A stretch of DNA of 10,104 nucleotides from Desulfobulbaceae bacterium UBA5628 (lineage in GTDB: Bacteria; Desulfobacterota; Desulfobulbia; Desulfobulbales; Desulfurivibrionaceae), in assembly GCA_002421565.1 (NCBI GenBank), contig DIKC01000085.1, positions 1 to 10,104 of the forward strand, written 5' to 3'. Under the pieces are notes generated by a model, which searched no databases, was not told the origin of the DNA, and saw only the letters and a list, made by a program, of their open reading frames with translations. This document shows, piece by piece, positions 1 through 7,914 of the stretch; positions within the stretch are counted from its first letter, which is position 1, and each line of letters opens with the position of its first letter. A program made the translations under genes and the position numbers.

Positions 1-3000
1 AGCAATCGTCGATTGACGGCAGCACAGCTGAACATCCCGGCAGAGTCGGGTCGGCGGCACAGTCATCCAAGGGTGGCAGCACTACCTGGCATCCAGCGAG
101 GGTAGGATCGGTCGAGCAGTCGTCGATCGATGGCAGCACCACGGAGCAACCCGGCAGGGTGGGATCGCTCTCGCATTCTTCTATTGAGGGCAATATCGCA
201 TCGCAGCCGGTGATAGTTGGGTCAGCAATGCATTCTGCAATGGTGGGTTCCGGTTCCGGTTCCGGTTCCGGCGGGGTTCCGGTTACGGTTTTGGCGCCAC
301 TGGTCGAGAGCTGGCTGCTGGTCACTGTAGTGTTACCGCTGGCAAGATAGGATATGCTGCCAGTGCCGGTGCTGGCAATGGTGCCGGTACCGGCCGTAAT
401 GTTGCCGTGGAGAGATTCAACCGTGATGCCGCCGGCCCCGCTGCTGCTTACCGTTACCCCTTGGGCTTGGGTCAGATTGCCGCCAGCGGTTATTGCGATA
501 TTGCCCCCCACGGTTGAGTTTACATTCTGGTTGATGGCGATGGCGTTAGCACTTGTTGCATTGTTGGTGATGGTGATGTCGCCAGCGGCGCTGGTATTCC
601 TGATATCAAGGCTTGCAGTCTCGGTGTTGAAAGTAAGATTGCCGGCACTGGAGGCGATGAGATAAGAGACGGTATTGCCCTCAGGCAGGTTGATGTCGCC
701 GCTGCCCGAAGTAGCGTTCAAGGTGTCGTGGATGACGGCCCCGGAAGCCTGGGTGATGGTGCTGCCTCTGAGGTTGATGAACATCCCGTCGCCCGGCTCG
801 AATAGTTCTCCGGTCACGTTAAGCGGGCCGCTGGTCAATCCGAAACCTACCCCGCCGCCGGTAGGTACGCCTTCACCGTTGCCGTCCATCCAGCCGCTGG
901 GGTTGATTCGAGCCAGAATGGCATCGGTCAGGTTGAGGGCGCCGGCATCGGCAGGGGTTCCGGCCACATTCATGGGCCGGGTCGAAGTATAAGGATAGAC
1001 GGAAACAAAGCCAACATCCGGATAAACGTAGCTGCTGGCAGGAGAGCCGGCAACAATCGAAGCAGTGGCGTCAACGTCGAGGGTGTCGGCGGCCAGGTTG
1101 ATATCGTGCCCTCTAATCAGCGTGTTTGGGCCAAGAGTTAGAGTGCCGGAGTTGGAGATAAGCGAGAGTTGACCGTTGGCCGGGGTGGCAGCGTCGGTGG
1201 CCAAACCGGCGATTATCGATTCATTCAGGGTGAGATTACCCGAGGCATAGAGGTAAACACTGCCTATGCCGAAGGTGTCCATGGCAAGAATGTCGTTGAT
1301 GCTGCCGATCCCGGCGTAATTGGCGGTGATGTCCGCGCCTTCAATGGTAATGTCGGCAAGCCCGCCTTCGCTGCCGATTAGCGCCAGGCCTCCTCCTGTC
1401 CCGTCAAGTGAAATGTTCCCTGCACCGTACAGAGCAATGCTGGTTGCCGTCATCTCGTCCATGCCGATGGCGGCGTGGGCTTCGGTCCCGCTGCCGCCGG
1501 TCAGACTGGTGGTACCGATCACGTTAATGTCGATGTCGGTCCCGCCGAGGTAGGCGCCGCTGTAGTTTCCCGCGCCGCCTTGCATAGTCAGGGTGTTGGC
1601 GGCGATGGTCACGGTGTTGTGACTTCCTAGTTCGGCGCTGTTGCCCTCCTCGTCCGTAGTTGCGGTGCCGGTGGCGCCGCCTGTCAGGATGATATCGGGA
1701 TTGCCGGTTACCGATGTGATGCCATTATTGCTGCCTATTTCAGCCCAGTTATTTTTACCCACCGTGCCGCCGGTGATATTCAGGTTGCCTCCGCCGGTAA
1801 AAATGACTGATTGAGTGCCGCTGGAGCCACTGTGTATGGCGGCAAAGGCACCATTGGCGGCGTTGCCGCCGGTGATAACAATGTCACCTCCTCCAGTCAT
1901 GGCGATGGTCTGGTTAGCGGCACCGCTATCCTGGTAGATATCGGCAAAGGCGCCGTCACCACTGCCGCCGGTGATGGTCAGTAAGTCTGCGACGGTTAAG
2001 GATTGGGAAACATCGCCGATAGTACCGATGGTGGCGTGGGCGTTCAGGCCGCTGCCGCCTTCGATGGTGATGTCAGTGGCGCTGATATCCTGAATACCTC
2101 CGCTGGAGACGATGGCGGCCTGGCTGTTGGCCGCGCTGCCGCCGATGATCTCGAGGTATGCGGCAGTGATGCTTTGGGTGCCGGTTTCGGCCATGATAAG
2201 GGCGTCTTCGTCGTTGGCATCGCCGCCGGCTACTACCAGCATGTTGGTGGCGGTGATGGTCTGGTCAGCGCCATCGTGGGCCATGATGTAGGTGCCGCCC
2301 GGCGCCGCGTACATACCGTCCACGAATACGTTGTAGCCGAAGATGGTCATGCTGCCGCTGTTGGCGCCGCCATCGCCATGGCCAATGCCGCCATAGACGG
2401 TGAGATCGCCTACACCGCTGCTGTCATTGTCGGCCGTCACGGTCATGATCGAGTTGTTGGCTCCGGTAATGACACCGGTGGCTTCGATGGTCAAGTCGTT
2501 GTCTGAGACTACCTCAAATGTGCCGGAGCCTCCGACCGTACCGCTGATAGTCAAATCCGTGCCGGCGTTGATGCTGGAGCCTGTTGCCATGAAGACCGTA
2601 GCGTTGTTGGCGATGTCGATGCTGCCGGGTGTATCCATAATCACCGCCCCGGAACCGTTGACCGTGCCGTTGATGGTCAGGATGCCGCCGATATCGGCGG
2701 CCTGGATTTGCACGTTGGTGCCGGATACGGTTTTGCCGGCGGCCACGTCGATGTCGCCGCCGCCGCCATTGTTGTTCTGGCTGATGCTGATATCGCCGTT
2801 GCCGGCCAGAATATTTTCGGCCACCTGCAGCATGTTGCCGCCATTGGCGGTAAGGTCGATATCGCCGTCCCAGGTTTGGATGCCGGTGCTGTCGCCGACG
2901 CTGCCGACGCTGAAGCCGTCGCCACTGTTATAGGCGAAGGTGGAATATTGGCCGCTGAGGCTGGCGGCAATGGTGGTGATTACGTTGGCGTTGGGCAGGG

Positions 3001-6000
3001 AGACATTGCCGGCGGCGTTGATCTCTAGAGAGTCGGCGGTGATCACCCCGCCGGTCTGGCTGATGGCGCCGCCGCTGCGCAGCTTGAGGATTGCATTCGG
3101 GGCCACGTTATCGGTAAGCAGGATATCGCCTGCGGAGGAGTCTCCGACTAGTAGAGTGTCGGCCGATATCCGCCCCAGTTCGGCGGCGGAAATCTCCAGG
3201 GTGGTGGCGGTGTCGTCGGCCACGCTGCCGAAATCGATATCCCAGCCGGCGGTGGCGGGCAGGAGATGGACCAAGGCGTCGGCGTGGCCAACCGTACCGT
3301 TGGTGGTGCCGATCGCCAGGCGGTTGGTCTTGAGCCCGAGAGAGCCGGTGGTGGTGATGGTGGTCCCATCGGGGATGGTCAGCAAACCGGTTGAACTCAA
3401 TGAGAGGTCGGCGGTTCCGCTATCGATGGTCATGGGTGAGGAAAGGGTCAGGTTGCCGCTGGCCAGCAGGCTGACGGGAGAATTGGCGGCGAAGCCGGAG
3501 GCAGCGTTGATGAGCAGATCGCCGGTATGGTCGATATTTGTGCCCGCCACCTGATTGCCGCCGGTGCCGATCTGAAGGGTTGCTTCGCCGCTGCCGCCGA
3601 TACTGCTGGTATAGAGCGGATCGCTGCCGGAGCCGGTGACCGCGCCGGTGCTACCAGCGGTGGTCTGCAATTGGATAGTGTTGCCGTAAATGGTGCCGCT
3701 GTTCCAGAGGAGGGGATCGGCGGTCCGGGTGCTCAGGGATACCAGGCCGCCGGTGTCGGCGGTGGTGATAACGCCGTCCAAGGTGATCTGGCCGTCGGCG
3801 TTGATGATGATATCGCCCAAGTTGCCGCCATCGCCGTAATTGTTCAAGAGGTTGTTGATAACAAGGGGGGCGCCATTATGGAAGGTGATCTCCGCGCAAG
3901 TGGCGCAGGTCTGGCTGAGATTGATGGCATTAACGGCGTTACTGTCATTGGTCAGACTTATGAAGCCTTCGGTAGCGACGGTGAGACTGGGAGTCGTGAT
4001 GGGGTTTGTTTGCTGCAAGGCGCCGGCCATATTGATATTTACCGCGCCGGTTGCCGAGAGATTGGTGATATTAAGGGGACCGGCCACGCTTTTTTTGATA
4101 TCCAGGGTGCTGCCGCTACCGCCGGTTAAGTTCGCGGTCAGACTGTTGAAGAAGTTGCCATCCTGGTAGATGCTGACTGGGCCGTTAGCGGTAAGATTCA
4201 GCAGGTCGGCGGTGATCAGGCCACCGGTCTGGTTGATCCCGCCAGGGCCAGCCGTCATGGCGACTGTCCCGAAGGGGGTGCTGTTAAAAGTAGATGTGAG
4301 GTTGGCCGCCAGAGTGATTCCGTTGCCAGCAACCAAAGTTATGTTACCGCCGGCGGTGCCGTCGGAGACGATGGCGGAATTCACCGTAATGTCATTGCCG
4401 GCATCCATTGCCAAGTCATAAGTGGCACTTGACCATTGGACAAGATCGTTCACCGTGATGTTGTTGGTCGCCGCCAGGGTTACATCCGTTGATTCGAGCA
4501 AGTCACCAAGAGCGATGCCGGTGATGATGCTGTCCACGCCAGCGAAATCGGTGGTTGCATCATCCAGGTCTGTGGCGTTGGCTATATCGTCACCCGGAGT
4601 GGTGTCTCCATTGATATCCGGGTTTGCTGCTTGAATGGTGATATTGGTTGGATCCAGCAAGAGGGTGCCGGCCTTTCCCAAGGGAGCACGGGTGTCGACC
4701 CTCCCCTCAAAATCGAGAAGCCTCTTGCCGGACACCTCCACCAGGCCACCGTCGCCGCCAAACTTACCGCCCCTGGCGCTGATCGTGCCATAGGCCCGGG
4801 TGGTGCCGTCGGCCCAGACGATGATCTTGCCACCGCTGTTTTCCGTGGCATCGGCCTTGATGGTGGTTTCCGGGCCGACAAAGGTGGTAGTAGCATTCTG
4901 GATTGCCGGATTCTTGCCCTGGAAGTCGCCGCCGATCAGGGCGGTGCCGCCAGCCTGGCCGGAGACGTCCACTGTGGCCTGGTCGAGAAGCCCGACCTTT
5001 TCACCCAGCATCATTACTTTGCCGCCGGTTTCGTCTGCTCCCCGACCGGAGGCGTCCAGGTTGCCGCTGTTGGCGACAATGCCGCTGGTTCCGCCGTGGA
5101 GGATAATCTCGCCGTTTTGTTCTGCAATGCTTTGCGCCCGGATCAGCCCCTCATTGTTGACCACCGCGCTGGTCAGCTCAGTGGCCACCCGAGCGGTCAT
5201 CAATACCTGGCCGCCGTCGGCGGTCAGGTCGCCGAAGTTTTCCACCCCGGCCCGTTCGGCCAGAGAGGCTTCATCCACGGCCAGGCCGATCAACTGGTCG
5301 CCGTCAAGATCGAGGGTAAAGCGGTTGCCCGAGGCCAGGGCCACTTGCCCCAGGCGGGCTTGGATAATTCCCTCATTGGCGGTGTAATCGCCGGCCAGGA
5401 CAATATAGCCGTGGTCGGCGGCCTGGAGCAGGCCCTGGTTGATCACCTCGGCGGTAAGGGCAGGCGTTTGCGGCCGGGAGAATGAATAGCGGCCGTTAAG
5501 AAAGTCGTTGTCGGAAATATTATGGGTGGTGGCGAGCAGGCCGTGGACGCTGACCTGGGAGCCGGGCCCGAAGAGCACCCCGTTGGGGTTGACCAGAAAG
5601 ACTTGGCCATTGGCCTCCAGCCGCCCGAAGATCTGGCTGGGGTCGCGGCCAAGCACCCGGTTGAGGGCGATACTGCTGTTGCCCGGCTGCTGAAAGCGCA
5701 CCAATTCTTGAGGGGCGATGGAAAAGCCCTGCCAGTTGATGATCGCCTTGTCGCTCTGCTGGTTGACAATGGTGGTGATGGCGTCGGGCCGGCTGATGGC
5801 GGCGCTGCCGGCCGCCACCTGGCCGCCAACCGGGGCGGCCAGGGCGGGATAAGGCAGGAGCAGGGAAGCGGCCAGCATGGTGAATTGGCCGGAAGCGGTA
5901 AAGAGGGATGATACGGGGACGGATTTTAAATCTGTCCCCTTTTTCTTCCTGGAAATCCCAAGGTGGCGGTAAATGTGGCGGCGGATGGAACGTTTGCTGC

Positions 6001-6004
6001 TCAT
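1..6004 (-). CDS. TpsA: giant FHA-type two-partner-secretion exoprotein (partial, runs off left edge)
   Basis: This is the secreted partner of a two-partner secretion system, probably a surface adhesin. The reading frame is open from an ATG at 6004 to the window edge (2001 codons, no stop seen). An AGAGAGG ribosome site lies 8 bases upstream, and the gene begins 24 bases after tpsB. A long basic N-region (residues 1-42) precedes a hydrophobic core and an ALA cleavage site near residue 56. The FHA N-terminal (TPS) domain follows, with NWQGFSI near 90-96 and NPNGVLFG at 139-146, both hallmarks of the family. LLLDPTNITI near 448-457 marks the change to a long Gly/Asn/Thr/Ile-rich presumed right-handed beta-helix with recurring QTGGxITAD segments. 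A GGS-type repeat block lies at about 1254-1545, a PEPEPEPE hinge at about 1911-1919, and 19-aa cysteine repeats from 1925 to the edge. The only other cysteines I read are a CxxC pair at 700/703. The true C-terminus and the receptor are unknown. Confidence 0.95.
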   Translation of the reverse strand, partial: MSSKRSIRRHIYRHLGISRKKKGTDLKSVPVSSLFTASGQFTMLAASLLLPYPALAAPVGGQVAAGSAAISRPDAITTIVNQQSDKAIINWQGFSIAPQELVRFQQPGNSSIALNRVLGRDPSQIFGRLEANGQVFLVNPNGVLFGPGSQVSVHGLLATTHNISDNDFLNGRYSFSRPQTPALTAEVINQGLLQAADHGYIVLAGDYTANEGIIQARLGQVALASGNRFTLDLDGDQLIGLAVDEASLAERAGVENFGDLTADGGQVLMTARVATELTSAVVNNEGLIRAQSIAEQNGEIILHGGTSGIVANSGNLDASGRGADETGGKVMMLGEKVGLLDQATVDVSGQAGGTALIGGDFQGKNPAIQNATTTFVGPETTIKADATENSGGKIIVWADGTTRAYGTISARGGKFGGDGGLVEVSGKRLLDFEGRVDTRAPLGKAGTLLLDPTNITIQAANPDINGDTTPGDDIANATDLDDATTDFAGVDSIITGIALGDLLESTDVTLAATNNITVNDLVQWSSATYDLAMDAGNDITVNSAIVSDGTAGGNITLVAGNGITLAANLTSTFNSTPFGTVAMTAGPGGINQTGGLITADLLNLTANGPVSIYQDGNFFNSLTANLTGGSGSTLDIKKSVAGPLNITNLSATGAVNINMAGALQQTNPITTPSLTVATEGFISLTNDSNAVNAINLSQTCATCAEITFHNGAPLVINNLLNNYGDGGNLGDIIINADGQITLDGVITTADTGGLVSLSTRTADPLLWNSGTIYGNTIQLQTTAGSTGAVTGSGSDPLYTSSIGGSGEATLQIGTGGNQVAGTNIDHTGDLLINAASGFAANSPVSLLASGNLTLSSPMTIDSGTADLSLSSTGLLTIPDGTTITTTGSLGLKTNRLAIGTTNGTVGHADALVHLLPATAGWDIDFGSVADDTATTLEISAAELGRISADTLLVGDSSAGDILLTDNVAPNAILKLRSGGAISQTGGVITADSLEINAAGNVSLPNANVITTIAASLSGQYSTFAYNSGDGFSVGSVGDSTGIQTWDGDIDLTANGGNMLQVAENILAGNGDISISQNNNGGGGDIDVAAGKTVSGTNVQIQAADIGGILTINGTVNGSGAVIMDTPGSIDIANNATVFMATGSSINAGTDLTISGTVGGSGTFEVVSDNDLTIEATGVITGANNSIMTVTADNDSSGVGDLTVYGGIGHGDGGANSGSMTIFGYNVFVDGMYAAPGGTYIMAHDGADQTITATNMLVVAGGDANDEDALIMAETGTQSITAAYLEIIGGSAANSQAAIVSSGGIQDISATDITIEGGSGLNAHATIGTIGDVSQSLTVADLLTITGGSGDGAFADIYQDSGAANQTIAMTGGGDIVITGGNAANGAFAAIHSGSSGTQSVIFTGGGNLNITGGTVGKNNWAEIGSNNGITSVTGNPDIILTGGATGTATTDEEGNSAELGSHNTVTIAANTLTMQGGAGNYSGAYLGGTDIDINVIGTTSLTGGSGTEAHAAIGMDEMTATSIALYGAGNISLDGTGGGLALIGSEGGLADITIEGADITANYAGIGSINDILAMDTFGIGSVYLYASGNLTLNESIIAGLATDAATPANGQLSLISNSGTLTLGPNTLIRGHDINLAADTLDVDATASIVAGSPASSYVYPDVGFVSVYPYTSTRPMNVAGTPADAGALNLTDAILARINPSGWMDGNGEGVPTGGGVGFGLTSGPLNVTGELFEPGDGMFINLRGSTITQASGAVIHDTLNATSGSGDINLPEGNTVSYLIASSAGNLTFNTETASLDIRNTSAAGDITITNNATSANAIAINQNVNSTVGGNIAITAGGNLTQAQGVTVSSSGAGGITVESLHGNITAGTGTIASTGTGSISYLASGNTTVTSSQLSTSGAKTVTGTPPEPEPEPEPTIAECIADPTITGCDAILPSIEECESDPTLPGCSVVLPSIDDCSTDPTLAGCQVVLPPLDDCAADPTLPGCSAVLPSIDDC
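5..232 (-). repeat. Tandem 57-nt / 19-aa cysteine-rich repeats in TpsA
   Basis: Four consecutive in-frame units of exactly 57 nt are visible, and a fifth unit begins with the cysteine codon at 2-4, so the array continues off the left edge. Each unit reads roughly C-x-x-D-P-T-L-x-G-C-x-x-x-L-P-S-I-D-D, with cysteines at positions 1 and 10 of the unit. Variants include ITGC in the first unit and PPLDD in the third. The DNA units are clearly similar but not identical, so the array is coding repetition kept by protein-level selection or older duplication. The regular Cys pairs suggest disulfide-stapled short modules or a metal- or thiol-reactive stalk. Neither role is proven. Confidence 0.93.
248..271 (-). 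repeat. Hexanucleotide microsatellite (ttccgg)x4 encoding a Pro-Glu hinge
   Basis: Four perfect copies of ttccgg on the plus strand encode alternating Glu-Pro in TpsA just before the cysteine array; one more Pro codon follows the last unit. Pro-Glu runs are typical extended hinges between an exoprotein stalk and a terminal module. The six-base unit keeps the reading frame, so changes in copy number would alter hinge length without breaking the gene. Confidence 0.9.
1370..2245 (-). repeat. Degenerate ~30-aa GGS-type repeats within TpsA
   Basis: About nine imperfect units of roughly 28-33 residues (TpsA residues about 1254-1545) each open with a hydrophobic-x-GG(S/N/T/A) step such as IIGGS, IEGGS, ITGGS, ITGGN, ITGGT, MQGGA or LTGGS. 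This is followed by an Ala/Ile-rich stretch (AxI) and a Gln/Ser-Ile-Thr strand. The spacing suits coils of a beta-helix. Conservation is at the protein level; the DNA copies have diverged beyond the recurring gccgccggtgat core. Unit boundaries are approximate because they were set by eye. Confidence 0.7.
5915..5939. repeat. REP-like 25-bp imperfect palindrome inside the tpsA signal-peptide coding region
   Basis: Two 12-base arms, GGGGACGGATTT and AAATCTGTCCCC, flank a single central T. They pair with one mismatch (G opposite T, a possible wobble). Read on the minus strand the element encodes TpsA residues about 22-30 (KGTDLKSVP), in the basic region before the hydrophobic core. Short palindromes of the GGGGACAGATTT type are, from general knowledge, dispersed REP-like elements in several proteobacterial genomes. 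That this copy belongs to such a family is inference from one copy. On the plus strand it is followed by a T-run (ctttttctt), which resembles an intrinsic terminator, but no plus-strand gene ends here. Confidence 0.75.
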
Positions 6005-6028
6005 GGCTGGTACCTCTCTGCTTGATCC

Positions 6029-7654
6029 TTAAAAGCCGGCGTTCAGGGTGAACCAGAAACGGGAATCGCGATTCTCGCCCGACTCTTTGCCGTCCAGCGG
6101 CTTGGCCCACAGCATCTCCAGGGTGAAATAATCGGCGAACATGGCGCTAAGGCCCAAGCCGGCCCCAGTCAGGGATTCGGAATCGCCGGGGGCGCCGGCG
6201 GTTGCATGGCTATCCACCAGGCCGGCATCGACGAAGCCGCGCAGTTGCAGATCAACCTTTTCCAGATCAATGAAGCGGCGGAGTTCCAGGCTGGCCAGCG
6301 CCCCTTGGTCGCCCCGCAGGCGGGAGCTGACAAAGGCGCGGACACTGGTGGGGCCGCCGATGCTGTACATGTTGGAGTCGGGCATGGGGTCGGTGCTGAG
6401 TACCGCTTCCCCCCGGAGGGCGGCGCTCCAGTTTTGCCGGAAGGGATATTCGTAGCCGCCTTTCAGTTCCAGGCGGGGGGGCAGGGCGTTGTTGCGGTCG
6501 CCATTGCTGTTGTCGCGGAAGTTGGTGGCAAAGAGGGCGGAAAGGGTGGTGATGGCGCCGTCGCCGTGCCGCTGACCGAAATCGAGCCCGGTTTCCAGGT
6601 AGCTGATTTCATCGTCGCTCAAGGGAATCCCGCTCAGGTCGGACTGGCCCTTGACATGGGCTCCGCCCACCATCCAGGTCAGGTTGGTGCGGCGGCTCTT
6701 GATCAGGGGCTGGGTGGCCTCGATCCGGGCGGTTTCGCTGGTGCCGTCGATGCCGAGCGCGCTGAACTCGCCGCCTACGTCATAATCGGCCCGGTTGTAA
6801 CTGAGCTTGAGCTTGGTGCCGGAACGATGGACTGGAAAGCCGTAGCTGATCCGGCCCTGGCGGAGGAGGCCGGACTCGGTGTGGGTATAGCCCAGGCTCA
6901 GGGTATCGCCGAATTTAAAGGGGTTATTGATGTTGAAATCCGCTCCGGCCCGCCATTGCCCAACCACCTTGGGGCCGTGATTGTCAAAAGTGGCCTGGGC
7001 GGTGGCCCTGGTTTCCTCGATATTGAGAATAAGATCGGTGGTGCCGTAAGCCTCGCCGGGTTCAAGCACCGAACGGGCCACCAGGCCGGGCAGGTCGTTC
7101 AGGAGCAGGATTTCCCGCTCCAGATCCTTGAATTTGACGATGGTGCCGGGTTTCACCTGATCAAGCTGGCGGGTCAGGAATTGATCCCGGTAGCGCTGGT
7201 TGCCGTTGAAGATGAATTTGCCCACCCGGCCTTCCACCACCTCCAGGCGGATGGCGCCGGCCTGCATCTTCTGGGCCGGGACAGTGACGGTGGTAAGGCT
7301 GTAGCCATGTTCCTGATAAAAATCGGTGAGTTGATCCGCTACCTGATAGATGTCGGTCAGGGTCAGTTCCTTGCCTTCCCAGGACGCGATCACCTTCCGC
7401 AGTTCATCCTCGCTGAACAGGGTGTTGCCGCTGATCGCAAAGCGTTCCACCTTGACCCGTCGTTCATCGGCCGGGGCGGCGGGTTTGGCCGGAGGCGGGG
7501 TTTTGATTTCCGGTAGCGGCGCCTCCCTGGGCGGGGCAACCGGCGGCTTCAAGGTCTCCTGGACCGTACCGGGGGTTGGCACCTGGGCCGGGGCCTGGGC
7601 AGGGAGCAGCAGTAAAAAGGCAATCAGCGGCAACAGTCGGCGGTGGTTTGGCAT
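6029..7654 (-). CDS. TpsB: outer-membrane two-partner-secretion transporter (ShlB/FhaC family)
   Basis: This POTRA/beta-barrel porin recognises the TPS domain of TpsA in the periplasm and threads it across the outer membrane. I chose the ATG at 7654 (541 aa). It starts directly with a signal peptide (MPNHRR, then a Leu-rich core, cleavage near residues 22-24) and lies 4 bases after the stop of the upstream gene, with a weak GGAA ribosome site. A TTG at 7690 would add 12 residues and bury the signal peptide. A Pro-rich linker spans about 25-62. POTRA1 is at about 67-143 (VERFAISGNTLF start), POTRA2 at about 144-215, and the barrel at about 216-541, ending in a C-terminal Phe as expected for BAM insertion. 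GGPTSVRAF (433-441) is the lid-loop motif, normally VRGY/F, with Ala replacing Gly. FVDAG (474-478) holds the conserved Asp that pairs with the loop Arg in FhaC. The length is normal for the family. Confidence 0.97.
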   Translation of the reverse strand: MPNHRRLLPLIAFLLLLPAQAPAQVPTPGTVQETLKPPVAPPREAPLPEIKTPPPAKPAAPADERRVKVERFAISGNTLFSEDELRKVIASWEGKELTLTDIYQVADQLTDFYQEHGYSLTTVTVPAQKMQAGAIRLEVVEGRVGKFIFNGNQRYRDQFLTRQLDQVKPGTIVKFKDLEREILLLNDLPGLVARSVLEPGEAYGTTDLILNIEETRATAQATFDNHGPKVVGQWRAGADFNINNPFKFGDTLSLGYTHTESGLLRQGRISYGFPVHRSGTKLKLSYNRADYDVGGEFSALGIDGTSETARIEATQPLIKSRRTNLTWMVGGAHVKGQSDLSGIPLSDDEISYLETGLDFGQRHGDGAITTLSALFATNFRDNSNGDRNNALPPRLELKGGYEYPFRQNWSAALRGEAVLSTDPMPDSNMYSIGGPTSVRAFVSSRLRGDQGALASLELRRFIDLEKVDLQLRGFVDAGLVDSHATAGAPGDSESLTGAGLGLSAMFADYFTLEMLWAKPLDGKESGENRDSRFWFTLNAGF

Positions 7655-7658
7655 GTCG

Positions 7659-7859
7659 TTATTCCGTGGCTTCAAAACCGATTTTGGCAATGGCTTCCTT
7701 GATCACGCTCATCGGCACATCCGGCTCCTGGCTGAAGGTCGCTTCGCCTTTTTCCAGGGAGACCGAGACGTTGCTGATTCCGGCCACCTCGCTCAGGGCC
7801 TTGGTTACCGAGGCCACGCAATGGCCGCAACTCATCCCCTTGATTTTTATGGTTGGCAT
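7659..7859 (-). CDS. Stand-alone HMA-domain metal chaperone (CopZ-like)
   Basis: This 66-aa protein is a single heavy-metal-associated domain, probably a cytoplasmic Cu+ carrier. The binding motif GMSCGHC (residues 8-14) gives the MxCxxC pair Cys11 and Cys14. The rest follows the beta-alpha-beta-beta-alpha-beta pattern, with the usual VSVSLEKGEATF strands and a terminal helix ending IGFEATE. Such proteins deliver copper to P1B ATPases, and a CopA-like ATPase with its own HMA domain lies divergently just upstream. The ATG at 7859 has an AGGG ribosome site 8 bases before it, and a candidate promoter lies about 55-85 bases upstream. The stop is 4 bases from the tpsB ATG, so it probably leads that operon. 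Metal specificity is inferred from motif and neighbour; zinc or mercury binding cannot be excluded. Confidence 0.94.
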   Translation of the reverse strand: MPTIKIKGMSCGHCVASVTKALSEVAGISNVSVSLEKGEATFSQEPDVPMSVIKEAIAKIGFEATE

Positions 7860-7914
7860 TTAATTGGCCCTGCGGTTAAAGGTGAACTTAAGTTGCTGAG
7901 TAGAAGAACTGAAA

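Noticed and set aside
2..232. CRISPR array
   Set aside because: The 57-nt periodicity is wholly coding, the units are contiguous without unique spacers, and they diverge at codon level.
4631..5485. 284-aa plus-strand frame (and others at 2003-2506 and 3527-4129)
   Set aside because: These lie opposite TpsA, whose frame is continuous with clear TPS motifs. Their composition (Gly/Ala/Val/Asp) is what reverse reading of beta-helix codons gives.
5915..5950. Intrinsic terminator on the plus strand (palindrome followed by a T-run)
   Set aside because: It looks like one, but no plus-strand gene ends there and it lies within the tpsA coding sequence, so the REP-like reading is preferred.
6206..7516. 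436-aa open frame on the plus strand opposite tpsB
   Set aside because: It is antisense to a confidently identified TpsB and its Gly/Ala/Val-rich translation matches no family I know; it is a shadow of GC-rich codon use.
7655..7690. TTG start for tpsB at 7690
   Set aside because: It would overlap the HMA gene by about 30 bases and place 12 polar residues before the signal peptide. The ATG at 7654 fits the signal peptide and the gene spacing.
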